Counted from the first letter of the stretch, positions 42,813 through 56,759 are shown. The stretch is 64,000 bases of DNA from Devosia naphthalenivorans (GCF_003056355.1 NZ_PYVW01000001.1:522498-586497); one strand, 5' to 3'. The notes: generated by a model from the letters alone, not told the origin. A program made the numbers and translations.

Positions 42813-43837
42813 ACCCGCTTGTCTCCCTTGGCCAGTTTTCGCGTAATGGCGATTTCTCGCCAAAAGTCTCTTATATCCTGCGCCGGCGCCCCAGCAAGCT
42901 TGGAGCCGGCGGGCCAGTCCTTGGTGACGGCGGCGCGGCCGTGAACCACGGAACCTGCGCCAACCGTCAAATGGCCGGACGTCCCTGCCCCGCCGCCCAA
43001 TAGAACGCCGTCTTCGAGCACTGTCGTGCCGGACAGGCCTGACATGGCAGCGATCAGGCAATTGCGGCCGATGCGGCAGTTATGGCCAATTTGCACCAGA
43101 TTATCGATCTTGGTGCCCTGGCCGATCATGGTGTCGCCCAGAGCGCCGCGGTCGATCGTCGAGTTGGCGCCGATCTCGACCCAATCCTGGATGAGCACCC
43201 GGCCGAGCTGCGGCACCTTGCGATTGGTGCGTCCGAAATCCAGCCAGCCAAAGCCTTCGGTGCCGATGCGGACGCCTGAGTGGATAACCACTTCATTTCC
43301 GATGTGGCTGCAGTCGATCGTGCAATTGGCGGCAATCGCGCAGTTTCGGCCGATCGTCACGCCGGGTCCGATGACCGTGTTGGCGCCGATTACTGTGCCG
43401 CGTCCGATCTCGACACCGGCACCGATGACCACGTTCGAGCCAATGGTGACGTCCCGCTCAAAGACCGGCGCGCCAAGATCTTCCCGCACCGACATTATGA
43501 TCGAGCGGGTGCTGTTCGGGTAGAGCAGGTCCAGGATGTCGGCGAAGAGATGATGTGGTTTGTCGGTGACGATGGCGGCGCTGTCAGGCGGCACATGCTC
43601 GGCCAGCGCAGGCAACACTACGACGACACCTGCCGATGTAGCCTTCAGCTGTTCGATGTAGTCGGTGTGTGCGGCCAGAGCCAGATCGGACGGGCTCGCC
43701 AGATCGAGATCAGCGGCGCCGTCGATAGGGTGATTTGCCGAAATGCCGGGGGTCAGAAGGTCGCTGCGGCCCAGGGTGTCGAGGATGGCACCGATGGTGA
43801 AAGGGCCGGCAAAGCGGTGAAAGCGGGTATCAACCAT
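42809..43837 (-). CDS. lpxD: UDP-3-O-(3-hydroxyacyl)glucosamine N-acyltransferase
   Basis: A 342-residue acyltransferase adding the N-linked acyl chain in lipid A synthesis. A UDP-binding N-terminal domain (about 1-110) precedes a left-handed beta-helix with many hexapeptide repeats and the GTEGFGWLDFG motif. Two starts are possible, ATG 43855 and ATG 43837. I prefer 43837 because the first is caught at the edge of a strong hairpin (43855-43886). Confidence 0.94.
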   Translation of the reverse strand: MVDTRFHRFAGPFTIGAILDTLGRSDLLTPGISANHPIDGAADLDLASPSDLALAAHTDYIEQLKATSAGVVVVLPALAEHVPPDSAAIVTDKPHHLFADILDLLYPNSTRSIIMSVREDLGAPVFERDVTIGSNVVIGAGVEIGRGTVIGANTVIGPGVTIGRNCAIAANCTIDCSHIGNEVVIHSGVRIGTEGFGWLDFGRTNRKVPQLGRVLIQDWVEIGANSTIDRGALGDTMIGQGTKIDNLVQIGHNCRIGRNCLIAAMSGLSGTTVLEDGVLLGGGAGTSGHLTVGAGSVVHGRAAVTKDWPAGSKLAGAPAQDIRDFWREIAITRKLAKGDKRV

Positions 43838-43854
43838 GATGTCACTTAAAAGCA

Positions 43855-43886
43855 TTGAGCCGCGGCGCTACCGCCCCGCGGCTCAA
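43855..43886 (-). terminator. Strong hairpin between bamA and lpxD
   Basis: TTGAGCCGCGG (minus, 43886-43876) pairs perfectly over 11 bp with CCGCGGCTCAA (43865-43855), followed by TGCTTTTAAG. The T-tract is short, so it may attenuate rather than stop transcription from bamA into lpxD. It also bears on the choice of lpxD start. Confidence 0.55.
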
Positions 43887-43909
43887 TCTACTGTTTCATG
43901 CCGTAGCGG

Positions 43910-46033
43910 CTAGAGCAAGGTCTGCAGCGACAGCTGGAAGACCTGCGTGCGGTCAGCCGTGGACTTGTTCAGCACGTGGGCGAAGTCGCCACGGAGCGGG
44001 CCGAACGGCGAGTCCCAGATGATCGAAGCGCCGATGGAAGTGCGCAGTGGCTCATCCTGGCTTTCCGGATCAATCGTACCCGAACCGATGTTCGGCAACT
44101 CATCGACCCAACCCGCATCTGCCCAGAGCGCGCCGCTCAGGCCGTAGTTCTCGGGAAGCACCGGGATTGGGAACAGGAGTTCCGCAGACACGCCAGCATA
44201 CATGGTCGCACCAACGAACTCGCCAGTCGTCAGACGCGGACCATAACCACGGCCCTCGAAACCACGAACCAGCTGCGAGCCGGGCGAGAATGCTTCGATC
44301 GGATGCACGCCGTCGCCGCTGAGATCATTGATGATACCAGCCTGGCCGCGGATGCTGCCGACGATGCCGCTATCTTCCAGCAGAGGCACGAAGTAACGCG
44401 CACGAGCCTCAGACTTGATCAGGCTGTGATCCCAGCCGATGTATTGCTGCGTGAAGGTAGCATAGAGGCCTTCGGTCGGCTTCTTGGTATCATCCAGGCC
44501 ATTCCAGGTCAGGGTGTAACCAGCGAAGGCCTTGTAGAACTCATCGCCATCTTCGACGAATGAGGACTTGTGGTCCGGATTGCCCTCTTCGTCCGTGACG
44601 ACCTTCTGTTCGGCTCCGGCAAACACCGTTGCCGATAGATCAGAGGTGATCGGGACGCCGAAGCGCAGCTGACCGCCAGTCGCCTGGGTGCCATAGAAGC
44701 TACGATCCGTCTCGTTGTTGATGCGGTGATAGGCATCTACGCCTGCCGACACCTTGAGGCCCATGAAGCGAGGCTCGGTGAACGAGAAGTCGAAGGTACG
44801 ACCATTCTCGGAAGCACCGATGGCAGCGCGGAGGAACTGGCCACGGCCGAGGAAGTTGCGCTCGGTCAGCGAGACTTCACCCAGGATACCATCCGAAGTC
44901 GAGTAACCGGCGCTGGCGCCATACTCACCCGTGGAGGTTTCCGTCACGGCGATGTTGATCACGACCTTATCAGCGGACGAACCAGGTGCCGTGGTGATGT
45001 TGACCGCGGAGAAGAAGCCCAGATCGTTGATCTCGCCACGACCACGCACGATCAGCGAACGGTTGAAGGGGTCGCCTTCAGCGAACTCCAATTCACGACG
45101 GATCACGAAGTCACGAGTCTTGGTGTTACCGGTGATGTTGATCCGCTCGACATAAACACGCGGGCCTTCATCGACCAGGTAGGTCACGTTGAAGCGGCCG
45201 TTGGTTACGTCACGATCAAGACGAGCGCGCACGTCAGCGAAGGAGTAACCCTGCGTCGTGGCCTCGTATGCCATATCTTCAATGGTACCCTGAAGATCGG
45301 AGATCGAGTAGTTGCGCCCCTCCGCAGTCTGAACGGTGCCCGTGAGAGCATCGGTGTTCAGGCCAGGAATGCTGGTTTCGATACCTACACCGCCGAACTC
45401 ATACTTCTGACCTTCATTGACGGTGAAGTTGATGAAGTAGGCGTTGCGAGCCGGGTCATACTGACCGACCGAGGTAATCTGCGCATCGGGGTAACCACGA
45501 TTTGCATAGTACAGGCGGACACGTTCGCGATCGACGGCAAGCTTCTGCTCGTCGTAGCTGTCGTCCTTAAAGAGCCAGCTCAGAATGCCGGTTTCCTTGG
45601 TGAGCAGCGTGCCCTTGAGGTTTCCGGTGCTGATCGAGTTGTTGCCAGTGAAGTTGATGGCAGCGATGCCGGCGCGATCACCTTCGTTGACAACGAAAGT
45701 AACGCGGACACGGCCATCGGTCGTGGCTTCGGTACGGGAAGTGACGGAGACGCCAAGGAAGCCGTCCCGGTCATAGGCCTGACGGATGCTTTCGATGTCG
45801 GCTGCCAAGCGCTGCTGGGTGAACACACCCGAGGCGGACACATCGACCATGGCAAGGAGCTGACTATCGGAGAAGCGGCGGTTGCCCTCAAAAAGGACGG
45901 AGCCAATAAGTTGCTCCTGTGCCTGAGCGGTCGCAACGCCAAGAAGCGGAATGCCGGAGCCTGCGAGCGGTGCTGCACCGATAACGGCCAAGGCCAGGAT
46001 CGCGCCGCGCGTCTGCTTATTGGGATGGATCAT
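43910..46033 (-). CDS. bamA: Outer membrane protein assembly factor BamA
   Basis: A 707-residue outer membrane insertase. A signal peptide ends at VATAQAQ, followed by POTRA domains (IGSVLFEGNRRFSDSQL, IAAINFTGNNSISTGNL, then VYVERINITGNTKTRDFVIRRE in the last one) and a C-terminal 16-strand barrel (GYSTSDGILGEVSLTERNFLGRGQ to the final QLSLQTLL). The lid-loop motif VRGFEGRGYGPR is present. The ATG at 46033 is chosen because the open frame upstream lacks a signal sequence. It lies between rseP and lpxD, as is usual. Confidence 0.97.
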   Translation of the reverse strand: MIHPNKQTRGAILALAVIGAAPLAGSGIPLLGVATAQAQEQLIGSVLFEGNRRFSDSQLLAMVDVSASGVFTQQRLAADIESIRQAYDRDGFLGVSVTSRTEATTDGRVRVTFVVNEGDRAGIAAINFTGNNSISTGNLKGTLLTKETGILSWLFKDDSYDEQKLAVDRERVRLYYANRGYPDAQITSVGQYDPARNAYFINFTVNEGQKYEFGGVGIETSIPGLNTDALTGTVQTAEGRNYSISDLQGTIEDMAYEATTQGYSFADVRARLDRDVTNGRFNVTYLVDEGPRVYVERINITGNTKTRDFVIRRELEFAEGDPFNRSLIVRGRGEINDLGFFSAVNITTAPGSSADKVVINIAVTETSTGEYGASAGYSTSDGILGEVSLTERNFLGRGQFLRAAIGASENGRTFDFSFTEPRFMGLKVSAGVDAYHRINNETDRSFYGTQATGGQLRFGVPITSDLSATVFAGAEQKVVTDEEGNPDHKSSFVEDGDEFYKAFAGYTLTWNGLDDTKKPTEGLYATFTQQYIGWDHSLIKSEARARYFVPLLEDSGIVGSIRGQAGIINDLSGDGVHPIEAFSPGSQLVRGFEGRGYGPRLTTGEFVGATMYAGVSAELLFPIPVLPENYGLSGALWADAGWVDELPNIGSGTIDPESQDEPLRTSIGASIIWDSPFGPLRGDFAHVLNKSTADRTQVFQLSLQTLL

Positions 46034-46216
46034 ATTATTGTTGCCTCTGCGACCATGCCAAAGGATTCGCCATGCACAGCGCTCCCCCAGCCTAACTCCA
46101 CTGCACCGTTTTACCGCCTTTTTAACCAACCACAAGGCGTAAGCCCAGACGCGGTTAGCAAATGCTTGGTGCTCTTGTATTCCTGCAACACCTTGCAAAC
46201 CAAGGTTAACTGAACG

Positions 46217-47353
46217 TTAACTCAGGGTTCGCAGGTAGGCGAACAGGGTATCGTTGAAAAGCGTGAACACCATGAGTGCCAGGACAAGGGCGAAGCCAAA
46301 GCGGAACCCAGTCTCCTGAACCTTCATGCTGAGCGGACGACCTCTCACTGCCTCAACCAGATAGTACATGAGGTGGCCGCCGTCGAGCATAGGTACAGGC
46401 AAAAGATTGAAAATTCCGATATTTAAGGAGAGCAACGCTGTCAGATTTATGAGTGCGATGATTCCCAGGGTCGCCACTTCGCCCGAAACCTTGGCAACTT
46501 TGACCGGTCCACCGAGTTGCTCGATGTCGCCGCGTCCGACGAAAAAGTCGCCCAGGAAGGCCGCCGTGCGCTGAATGATGAAGCGGATTTCCTCAAAGGT
46601 CATCCCTACCGCTTCCACCGGTCCGGGCCGATAGAGGGTTACATCGGTTTCCGCCACGTCCCGGCTAACGCCAATGCGGCCAATCCTCTGGTTATTGCCG
46701 AAGCGGTCTTGAACTTCCGTTGCCTCTGGCGTCAGGACGATCGTTTCGGTGCCGCCATCGCGTTCCAGCAATACGCTGACGGGACGCTCAGGGCTGGTGG
46801 CCACCAGACGCTGGAAATCTTCGAAGCCACGAACGGCATAGCCATCCACCGACACAATGACGTCGCCTGCCTCAATTCCCGCGGCTTCCGCCACGGAACC
46901 GGCCACAACCGCGCCGACCACTGGGGGAATCGTGTACCGGCCATAGCCCAGCAGCAAAGCGTACAGGATGAGGAAAGTCAGGATGACGTTGGCGATGGGA
47001 CCCGCAGCAACGACTGCGATGCGCTGCCAGACATTCTTGTTGGCAAACAATCTCGGCGCCAGTTCAGGACTGGCATTGGCGATGGCTTCGTCATCGGGCG
47101 TGCTGGCCGCGTTCATGTCACCCACGAAACGGACGTAACCGCCGAGCGGCACAGCGGAAATTCGCCACCGCGTACCGTGCTTATCATTCCAGCCAAACAA
47201 TTCGCGGCCGAATCCGACGGAAAATGTCTGGATGGCCACGCCATTCCAGCGGGCCACCAGATAGTGCCCCATCTCGTGGACAAAAACGATGACGGTCAGT
47301 ACCGCCAGAAACGGAATGACGTAGGACAGCAGCCAGTAGATGAAGTCGAACAT
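46217..47353 (-). CDS. rseP: RIP metalloprotease RseP
   Basis: A 378-residue site-2 protease of the inner membrane that cleaves transmembrane anti-sigma factors and signal peptides. The zinc motif HEMGH is at residues 26-30 and the second zinc ligand is in NLLPVPMLDGGHL near the C-terminus. One PDZ domain is clear (PPVVGAVVAGSVAEAAGIEAGDVI). In many relatives dxr precedes rseP; here cdsA is directly upstream with a 33-bp gap. Confidence 0.96.
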   Translation of the reverse strand: MFDFIYWLLSYVIPFLAVLTVIVFVHEMGHYLVARWNGVAIQTFSVGFGRELFGWNDKHGTRWRISAVPLGGYVRFVGDMNAASTPDDEAIANASPELAPRLFANKNVWQRIAVVAAGPIANVILTFLILYALLLGYGRYTIPPVVGAVVAGSVAEAAGIEAGDVIVSVDGYAVRGFEDFQRLVATSPERPVSVLLERDGGTETIVLTPEATEVQDRFGNNQRIGRIGVSRDVAETDVTLYRPGPVEAVGMTFEEIRFIIQRTAAFLGDFFVGRGDIEQLGGPVKVAKVSGEVATLGIIALINLTALLSLNIGIFNLLPVPMLDGGHLMYYLVEAVRGRPLSMKVQETGFRFGFALVLALMVFTLFNDTLFAYLRTLS

Positions 47354-47386
47354 GGTCTTCCTTATGCGCGGCCTAGACGCGCCAAG

Positions 47387-48243
47387 CTACCAGTAAAGCA
47401 GGCCCTCGGCGACAGCGCCGAAGCCCATGTGCAAAGCGCCAATCAGCAGCACCAATAAAACGCCGAATGTGAGGCTGTCCATGCGGTCCATAAGGCCGCC
47501 ATGACCGGGAATGATGTCGCCGCTGTCCTTGATGCGGAAGTGACGTTTGATGGCACTTTCAGCAAGGTCCCCGGCCTGGCCCAGAACGCTGATCGACGCG
47601 GCGATGAGCAAGCCGATCCACCAGGGCGAATCCGTCACGACAAGCCAGACTATCAACCCTGCCCCCGTGCCCAGGGCCAGTCCGCCCAGAGCGCCGGACC
47701 ACGTCTTGGACGGCGAAATTTCCGGAGCGAGTTTTTCGCCGCCGATTTGCCGGCCAGCGAAGAATGCGGCGGAATCAGTCATCCAGACGACGGTGCCGAG
47801 GTAAATACTGGCCAGGATTCCGGCCTCGGAATTGCCACGCAGGATCAGGGCCGAGACAATGATCACGCCATAGATGCAGAGCCCGAGAACGCGCCACCAC
47901 ATCCCTTCCCCACGGATCACGAGCGCGATCACGCAAGCGAGGGCAATTGCGCCCAGCGTGCCGGCAGCTCCCAACAAGGGAAATGCCACTCCCGACACTG
48001 CAACGAGCGCAATGAGCACCATGCCTGCCGGCGTGAGGGGCGCACGCGATACCATGGTTTCCCACTCACGATAGGCGAGTGCAAAGACGATGCTGACCGC
48101 AGCCGCAAACACGTAGCCGCCGAGGTAGAGCGCTCCGACAGTAACTGCGATCAGGACAGCAGCAGAGCCCAACCGGGGACCGAGATCGGACCAGCGGCGG
48201 CGGCGCGTTTGAGAAAGCTCAGGGGGCTGGCCGCCAGGGTCAG

Positions 48244-48247
<4 letters not shown>
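47387..48247 (-). CDS. cdsA: Phosphatidate cytidylyltransferase
   Basis: A 286-residue multi-helix inner-membrane enzyme making CDP-diacylglycerol from phosphatidic acid and CTP. The SPSKTWSGALGG and GDLAESAIKRHFRIKDSG...GHGGLMDRMDS signature is intact. The open frame begins at a TTG that overlaps the uppS stop (TTGA). This is an unusual but well-placed coupled start and I see no better one before the first helix. Confidence 0.95.
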
Positions 48248-49005
<758 letters not shown>

Positions 49006-49034
49006 CTACGCCCTCCAGGCGCAGTTCGAGCAGG

Positions 49035-49592
49035 TTAGACCTGCATGATTTCGGCTTCTTTGGCCGCCACGATCTGATCGATTTCAGCCACGGCCGCATC
49101 GGTCGCCTTCTGCACGAGGTCAGCCTGAGCGCGGGACTCGTCTTCGCTCATGCCGTCCTTTTCCGCCTTCTTGAGGGCGTCCATGCCATCGCGACGGATA
49201 TGACGGACGGCGACGCGCGCAGCCTCGGCGTAGTTGTATGCGACCTTGGAAAGTTCCTTGCGGCGCTGTTCGTTGAGTTCCGGAAGCGGCACGCGAATTA
49301 TCTGGCCCTCGCCCATCGGGTTCAGACCGAGGCCGCTGTCGCGGATGGCCTTTTCAACTGCATTGGCCATCTGCCGGTCCCAGACCTGCACGCTAAGCAT
49401 GCGGGGTTCCGGCACGGTTACCGTCGCAACCTGGTTCAGCGGCATGCGCGAGCCATAGGCTTCGACAGTCACAGGCTCCAAAAGACTGGCGCTGGCACGG
49501 CCGGTGCGCAAACCCTGCAGTTCGTCCTTCAATGACGATATGGATTTCTGCATACGCGTTTTGAGATCAGCGAGATCGTAGCCACTGGCCAT
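49035..49592 (-). CDS. frr: Ribosome recycling factor
   Basis: A 185-residue factor that, with EF-G, splits post-termination ribosomes. It shows the expected [20 protein letters not shown] and [16 protein letters not shown] signatures and a C-terminal coiled helix. Order pyrH-frr-uppS is conserved across bacteria. Confidence 0.98.
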   Translation of the reverse strand: MASGYDLADLKTRMQKSISSLKDELQGLRTGRASASLLEPVTVEAYGSRMPLNQVATVTVPEPRMLSVQVWDRQMANAVEKAIRDSGLGLNPMGEGQIIRVPLPELNEQRRKELSKVAYNYAEAARVAVRHIRRDGMDALKKAEKDGMSEDESRAQADLVQKATDAAVAEIDQIVAAKEAEIMQV

Positions 49593-49610
49593 CGAGCAAT
49601 TCCTTCCAGT

Positions 49611-50330
49611 CTAGTTCGACTTGCCGACGCGGGTAGAACGGGATGTGCCGGAGAGTACTCCGGCAAGTCCTGCCTCGTCGTTAAGCGCATATACGATAAT
49701 GGGCATGTTATTGTCACGGGCAAGGGCGAACGCCGCGGTATCCATCACGCGCAGATTTTTTCCGATGACTTCGTCATAGCTGACGGTATCGTAGCGCGTG
49801 GCATGGGGGTTCTGCATCGGGTCTTCGGAATAGACGCCATCGACCTTGGTGCCCTTGAGCACGACGTCGCATTCGAGTTCGATCGCCCGCAATGTGGAGG
49901 CTGTGTCCGTGGTGAAGAACGGATTGCCGGTGCCGCCACCGAGCACGACCACGTAGCCCTCCTCCAGCGAAGCCTTGGCCTCACGGGCTGTAAAAGTATC
50001 CGCAACCGAGGGCATGGACGCCGCGCTGTAGGGCTTGGACTTGACGCCCTGGCGTGAGATGGCACTGCTGAGGGCCAGGGCATTGATCATGGTTCCCAGC
50101 ATGCCCATCAGATCGGCAGTGACGCGGTCGGTTCCGTCAGCGGCGCCGGCCATGCCGCGGAAGATATTGCCGCCGCCCACGACGATCGCAATCTGGACAC
50201 CAGATTTGGCCGCATCAGCGATCTGCCTGGCAATTTCCTGCAGAAATTGGGGTTCGATGCCGAAGGAATTGTCGCCAGCCAGAGCCTCCCCCGATACCTT
50301 GAGGAGAATGCGTTTGTAGGCAGGCGCCAT
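49611..50330 (-). CDS. pyrH: UMP kinase
   Basis: A 239-residue amino-acid-kinase-fold enzyme making UDP from UMP. Motifs are RILLKVSGEALAG, IVVGGGNIFRGM, the VLGGGTGNPFFTTDTA block and the late Asp-rich GVYSEDP. It sits between tsf and frr, with a 183-bp gap and a hairpin after tsf, so it may be mostly transcribed from its own promoter. Confidence 0.98.
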   Translation of the reverse strand: MAPAYKRILLKVSGEALAGDNSFGIEPQFLQEIARQIADAAKSGVQIAIVVGGGNIFRGMAGAADGTDRVTADLMGMLGTMINALALSSAISRQGVKSKPYSAASMPSVADTFTAREAKASLEEGYVVVLGGGTGNPFFTTDTASTLRAIELECDVVLKGTKVDGVYSEDPMQNPHATRYDTVSYDEVIGKNLRVMDTAAFALARDNNMPIIVYALNDEAGLAGVLSGTSRSTRVGKSN

Positions 50331-50476
50331 TTGGCGATCCCCTCTATCTGAGATTTGCAGTGGGGCACCGAATCCGGCGGCACCCGGGCGACCCTAAAGC
50401 AATAGCGCATCCAAGGGGAAGCGCCTTGCCAGCCGATTGACACGGCATCGCGGGTTTTCGCGCCCGATTGGAGTGC

Positions 50477-50502
50477 GGCGAACGGACGACTGCCCGTTCG
50501 CC
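50477..50502 (-). terminator. Hairpin downstream of tsf
   Basis: GGCGAACGG (50477-50485) and CCGTTCGCC (50494-50502) form a perfect 9-bp stem 12 bp after the tsf stop. No T-tract follows on the minus strand, so it may be a processing or stabilising hairpin rather than a full terminator. Confidence 0.5.
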
Positions 50503-50513
50503 AGCGCGTTGGT

Positions 50514-51443
50514 TTACTGCTTGACGCCAGCAGTGGCAGCGACTTCTGCCGCGAAGTCAGTCTCGACCTTTTCAACGCCTTCGCCGAGAGCGAAACGGAT
50601 GAATTTGGTCAGCTTGATCGGTGCGCCGACGTCCTTCTCGGCATTCTTGATCGCATCGCGGACCTTGGTCTCGCCGTCGATCACGAAGGTCTGCGCCAGC
50701 AGCGTGACTTCCTCGAAGTACTTGCGCATACGGCCATCGACCATCTTCTCGGCGATCTCGGCGGACTTGCCGGATTCCTTGACCTGCTCGAGGATGATTG
50801 CGCGTTCGCGAGCAACCACGTCCTGATCAAGGTCTTCGGGATCAATCGACAGCGGGTTGGTGGCTGCAATGTGCATTGCAAGCTGCTTGCCGAGAGCCGA
50901 AAGGGCGGCCTTGTCGCCGGTGGACTCGAGAGCCACCAGGATGCCCATCTTGCCGAGGCCTGGCTTGACGGCGTTGTGCACGTAGCTTTCCACCACGCCG
51001 TCAGAGACCGAAACGGTCTCGGTGCGGCGGAGATTCATGTTCTCGCCGATCTTGGAAATGGCTTCGGTCAGTTCGGCAGAAACCGAGTGGCCCGAGCCAG
51101 GGAACGGCATTTCGCCGAGCTTGGCGACGTCGCCTTCGGCGTCGAGGGCAAGCTTGGCAACATTGCCGACGATGCCCTGGAACTGCTCGTTGCGGGCAAC
51201 GAAGTCGGTTTCAGAGTTCACTTCGACAACAGCGGCCTTGGTGCCGGCCGTAGCCACGCCAACCAGACCTTCGGCGGCAACGCGGTCAGCCTTCTTGGCG
51301 GCCTTTGCAAGGCCACGGGTGCGCAGCCAATCGATCGCTGCTTCCATGTCGCCATTGGTTTCGGCCAGGGCCTTCTTGCAGTCCATCATCCCGACGCCAG
51401 TCAGGTCGCGGAGCTGCTTGACCATTCCTGCAGTGATTTCCAT
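50514..51443 (-). CDS. tsf: Elongation factor Ts
   Basis: A 309-residue nucleotide exchange factor for EF-Tu. The N-terminal UBA-like TAGMVKQLRDLTGVGMMDCKKAL and the TDFVARNEQF core signature are clear. The ATG at 51443 gives the usual N-terminus; the open frame extends eight codons farther. It follows rpsB by 63 bp in the standard rpsB-tsf unit. Confidence 0.98.
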   Translation of the reverse strand: MEITAGMVKQLRDLTGVGMMDCKKALAETNGDMEAAIDWLRTRGLAKAAKKADRVAAEGLVGVATAGTKAAVVEVNSETDFVARNEQFQGIVGNVAKLALDAEGDVAKLGEMPFPGSGHSVSAELTEAISKIGENMNLRRTETVSVSDGVVESYVHNAVKPGLGKMGILVALESTGDKAALSALGKQLAMHIAATNPLSIDPEDLDQDVVARERAIILEQVKESGKSAEIAEKMVDGRMRKYFEEVTLLAQTFVIDGETKVRDAIKNAEKDVGAPIKLTKFIRFALGEGVEKVETDFAAEVAATAGVKQ

Positions 51444-51506
51444 AGGTTCACCTCTTGGCGACCCCATTGCAGGGGTCGCATTGGTTCAGATCAAAACGAA
51501 GTCAGC

Positions 51507-52286
51507 TCAAGCGGCTGGAGTAGCGGCCGCGTCGTCTGCCGGCAGCTCTTCAGCCGGAGCGCGTTCGGAAGCACCCAGGTCAGCGCCGAGAGCCGAGGAC
51601 GAACGGCCGATACCGTCGATAGCAGCCTTGGACACCAGCGAGACGTAGAGTTCCAGGGCACGCGACGCGTCGTCGTTGCCGGGGATGGCATAGTCGACAG
51701 TGTCGGGATCGCTGTTGGTATCGACGATAGCGATGACCGGGATACCCAGGCGGCGGGCTTCCTTGATCGCGTTGGCTTCCTTGTTGGTGTCGATCACGAA
51801 CAGGAGCGAAGGAACATTGCCCATGTCCTTGATGCCGCCCAGGTCGCGCTCAAGGCGTTCCTGCTCGCGGGACATCATCAGGCGCTCCTTCTTGGTGCGC
51901 AGGGCGAGATCGTCTTCGCTCATCGATTCGAGTTCGCGCAGGCGCGAGATCGAGTTCGAGATCGTCTGCCAGTTGGTCAGCGTGCCGCCGAGCCAGCGGG
52001 AGTTCACGTAGTACTGGGCGGACTGCTTGGCAGCATCGGCGACCAGCGGGGCGGCCTGGCGCTTGGTGCCGACGAACAGCACGCGGCCGCCATCAGCAAC
52101 GGTGTCCGAAATCAGCTGCAGGGCGCGGCTGAGGGCCGGAACGGTCTGGCTCAGGTCGAGAATGTGGATGTCGTTGCGAACGCCGAAGATGTAGCGTTCC
52201 ATCTTGGGGTTCCAGCGATGCTTCTGGTGACCGAAGTGAACGCCTGCTTCAAGCAGTTGACGCATAGAAAAATCGGGCAGTGCCAT
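51507..52286 (-). CDS. rpsB: 30S ribosomal protein S2
   Basis: A 259-residue ribosomal protein with the [23 protein letters not shown] opening, FVGTKRQA and the [33 protein letters not shown] block. The C-terminus is an acidic/alanine-rich extension. ATG at 52286 with AAGGAG on the minus strand just upstream (52296-52301). It is preceded by a promoter and a leader of about 130 nt. Confidence 0.98.
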   Translation of the reverse strand: MALPDFSMRQLLEAGVHFGHQKHRWNPKMERYIFGVRNDIHILDLSQTVPALSRALQLISDTVADGGRVLFVGTKRQAAPLVADAAKQSAQYYVNSRWLGGTLTNWQTISNSISRLRELESMSEDDLALRTKKERLMMSREQERLERDLGGIKDMGNVPSLLFVIDTNKEANAIKEARRLGIPVIAIVDTNSDPDTVDYAIPGNDDASRALELYVSLVSKAAIDGIGRSSSALGADLGASERAPAEELPADDAAATPAA

Positions 52287-52424
52287 GATGGCTGCTCCTT
52301 GTTTACCGGTTGATGCCGCCACGAGACCTTGCGACGGTTACCCGCCACCGGATGGATTTCCGATTGCTCGAAAAGCCTGCCTCGTGTGTGAAATCGCGCT
52401 GACGCGCAGTCAAACGCATGGGCG

Positions 52425-52452
52425 ATATAGGGGAAGGACACCCAATTGGCAA
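52425..52452 (-). promoter_or_regulatory. Probable rpsB-tsf promoter
   Basis: On the minus strand TTGCCA (52452-52447) and CTATAT (52430-52425) are separated by 16 bp, close to the alphaproteobacterial housekeeping consensus (CTTGAC / CTATAT). The predicted transcript has a leader of about 130 nt before rpsB, which could hold an S2 autoregulatory structure. Confidence 0.65.
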
Positions 52453-52458
52453 GTGTCC
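52436..52458 (-). terminator. Hairpin downstream of dnaE
   Basis: GGACAC and GTGTCC (minus, 52458-52453 and 52441-52436) enclose a smaller CCAATTGG palindrome, followed by TTCC only. It lies 19 bp after the dnaE stop and overlaps the rpsB promoter. It is a weak terminator candidate. Confidence 0.4.
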
Positions 52459-52476
52459 GGTGTTATGCCGCCTCCA

Positions 52477-55932
<3,456 letters not shown>

Positions 55933-55949
55933 GCGCCAACCTTTAGCAC

Positions 55950-55981
55950 CGGCAGCCCGCGATCCCCACCGCGCGCTGCCG
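55950..55981 (-). other. Hairpin between the small ORF and dnaE
   Basis: CGGCAGC (55950-55956) and GCTGCCG (55975-55981) can form a perfect 7-bp stem with a long loop, without a T-tract. It may reduce, but probably does not abolish, read-through from the SOS-type promoter into dnaE. Confidence 0.4.
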
Positions 55982-55996
55982 CAATCCACAGGAGGC

Positions 55997-56095
55997 TCAC
56001 ACGAGTCGGGTGAGCAAATCCATCCAGGTGAGCGAACCAATGGTGAAAGCGCCCAAGGTCACGAACGCGGCGAAATCCTTCAAGAACGTCAGCAT
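55997..56095 (-). CDS. Small (32-residue) membrane protein under a LexA-type promoter
   Basis: A 32-codon ORF starting at ATG 56095 with a GGGAG Shine-Dalgarno 6 bp upstream. The peptide begins MLTFLKDF, has one hydrophobic stretch (about residues 8-25) that can span the membrane, and ends MDLLTRLV. It lies directly behind a promoter with an embedded SOS box and 64 bp upstream of dnaE. I recognise no family. Small SOS-induced single-helix proteins inhibit division in other bacteria (for example SidA in Caulobacter); a similar role is an inference from size, membrane segment and regulation only. Confidence 0.72.
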   Translation of the reverse strand: MLTFLKDFAAFVTLGAFTIGSLTWMDLLTRLV

Positions 56096-56122
56096 GTCTG
56101 TCTCCCGTGTTGCTATAATGTT

Positions 56123-56151
56123 CTTATACGTTCCTCGTTTGTTCTTGTCGA
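56123..56151 (-). promoter_or_regulatory. SOS-type promoter: -35, LexA box, -10
   Basis: On the minus strand TCGACA (-35, 56151-56146) and TATAAG (-10, 56128-56123) are 17 bp apart, and GAAC-AAACGAG-GAAC (56144-56130) lies almost entirely within that spacer. A third half-site GTTC at 56120-56123 (plus strand) sits at N6 spacing. Transcription would begin near 56116, about 20 nt before the small ORF. Confidence 0.75.
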
Positions 56152-56562
56152 GTGTGTGAAATGGGATCAGCGGGGATTGGCGTGTATTGGTTAGCAAAGT
56201 GTTAGGAACTTGCCCGGGCGGTGCGTGGACGTGCGGAAGCGCCGCCCCTTGTGCGGTGATATCAGCGAGCAAATGGCGAGGCGCTGCCTCGGAGTAGTTT
56301 TGTGTAGTGAGACAGAGCCTCGCCACTCGCGATGGGATTTTTGGTTTATCCCGGCGAGACTCTGGACGAGGAGCGTCAATAGCTCCCACGACACTTCCGC
56401 CGTCCTACGAGGATCGCGACATCCCCGCCCCATCTGCCCCTTCACAAGCCGGTTCGCGCGACCCGCTGGTTGGTGAAGGCAGTGGGGGGAGGATAGCGCG
56501 GGTGGAAGGCGGGGGGAGAAGGGGGAGAGATTTTGGTTCTTGCTCCCACAAACATCGTGCTT

Positions 56563-56759
56563 CCCTCGGGCTTGAGCCGAGAGGCTCTCGTTGCTTGTGC
56601 CGTGGGGAGAGTGGCCCTCGGGTCGAGTCCGAGGGAAACCCGGTGGGTGGGGGCGAGGTGGTGCCCCACACGCTGGATCGTCGTCCTCGGGCTTGGCCCG
56701 AGGGGACTGCACTTGCGGTGGGTTGGTGACGTACAGAACCCTCGGGTCGAGCCCGAGGG
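56563..56759. repeat. Cluster of four CCCTCGGG palindromic REP elements
   Basis: Copies at 56563-56584, 56615-56635, 56685-56703 and 56739-56759 share the core CCCTCGGGtcnaGcCCGAGGG; the last continues as GTGACGAT like the copies near 61 kb. They lie in the 3' region of map. Each copy can form a short perfect hairpin. Confidence 0.85.
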
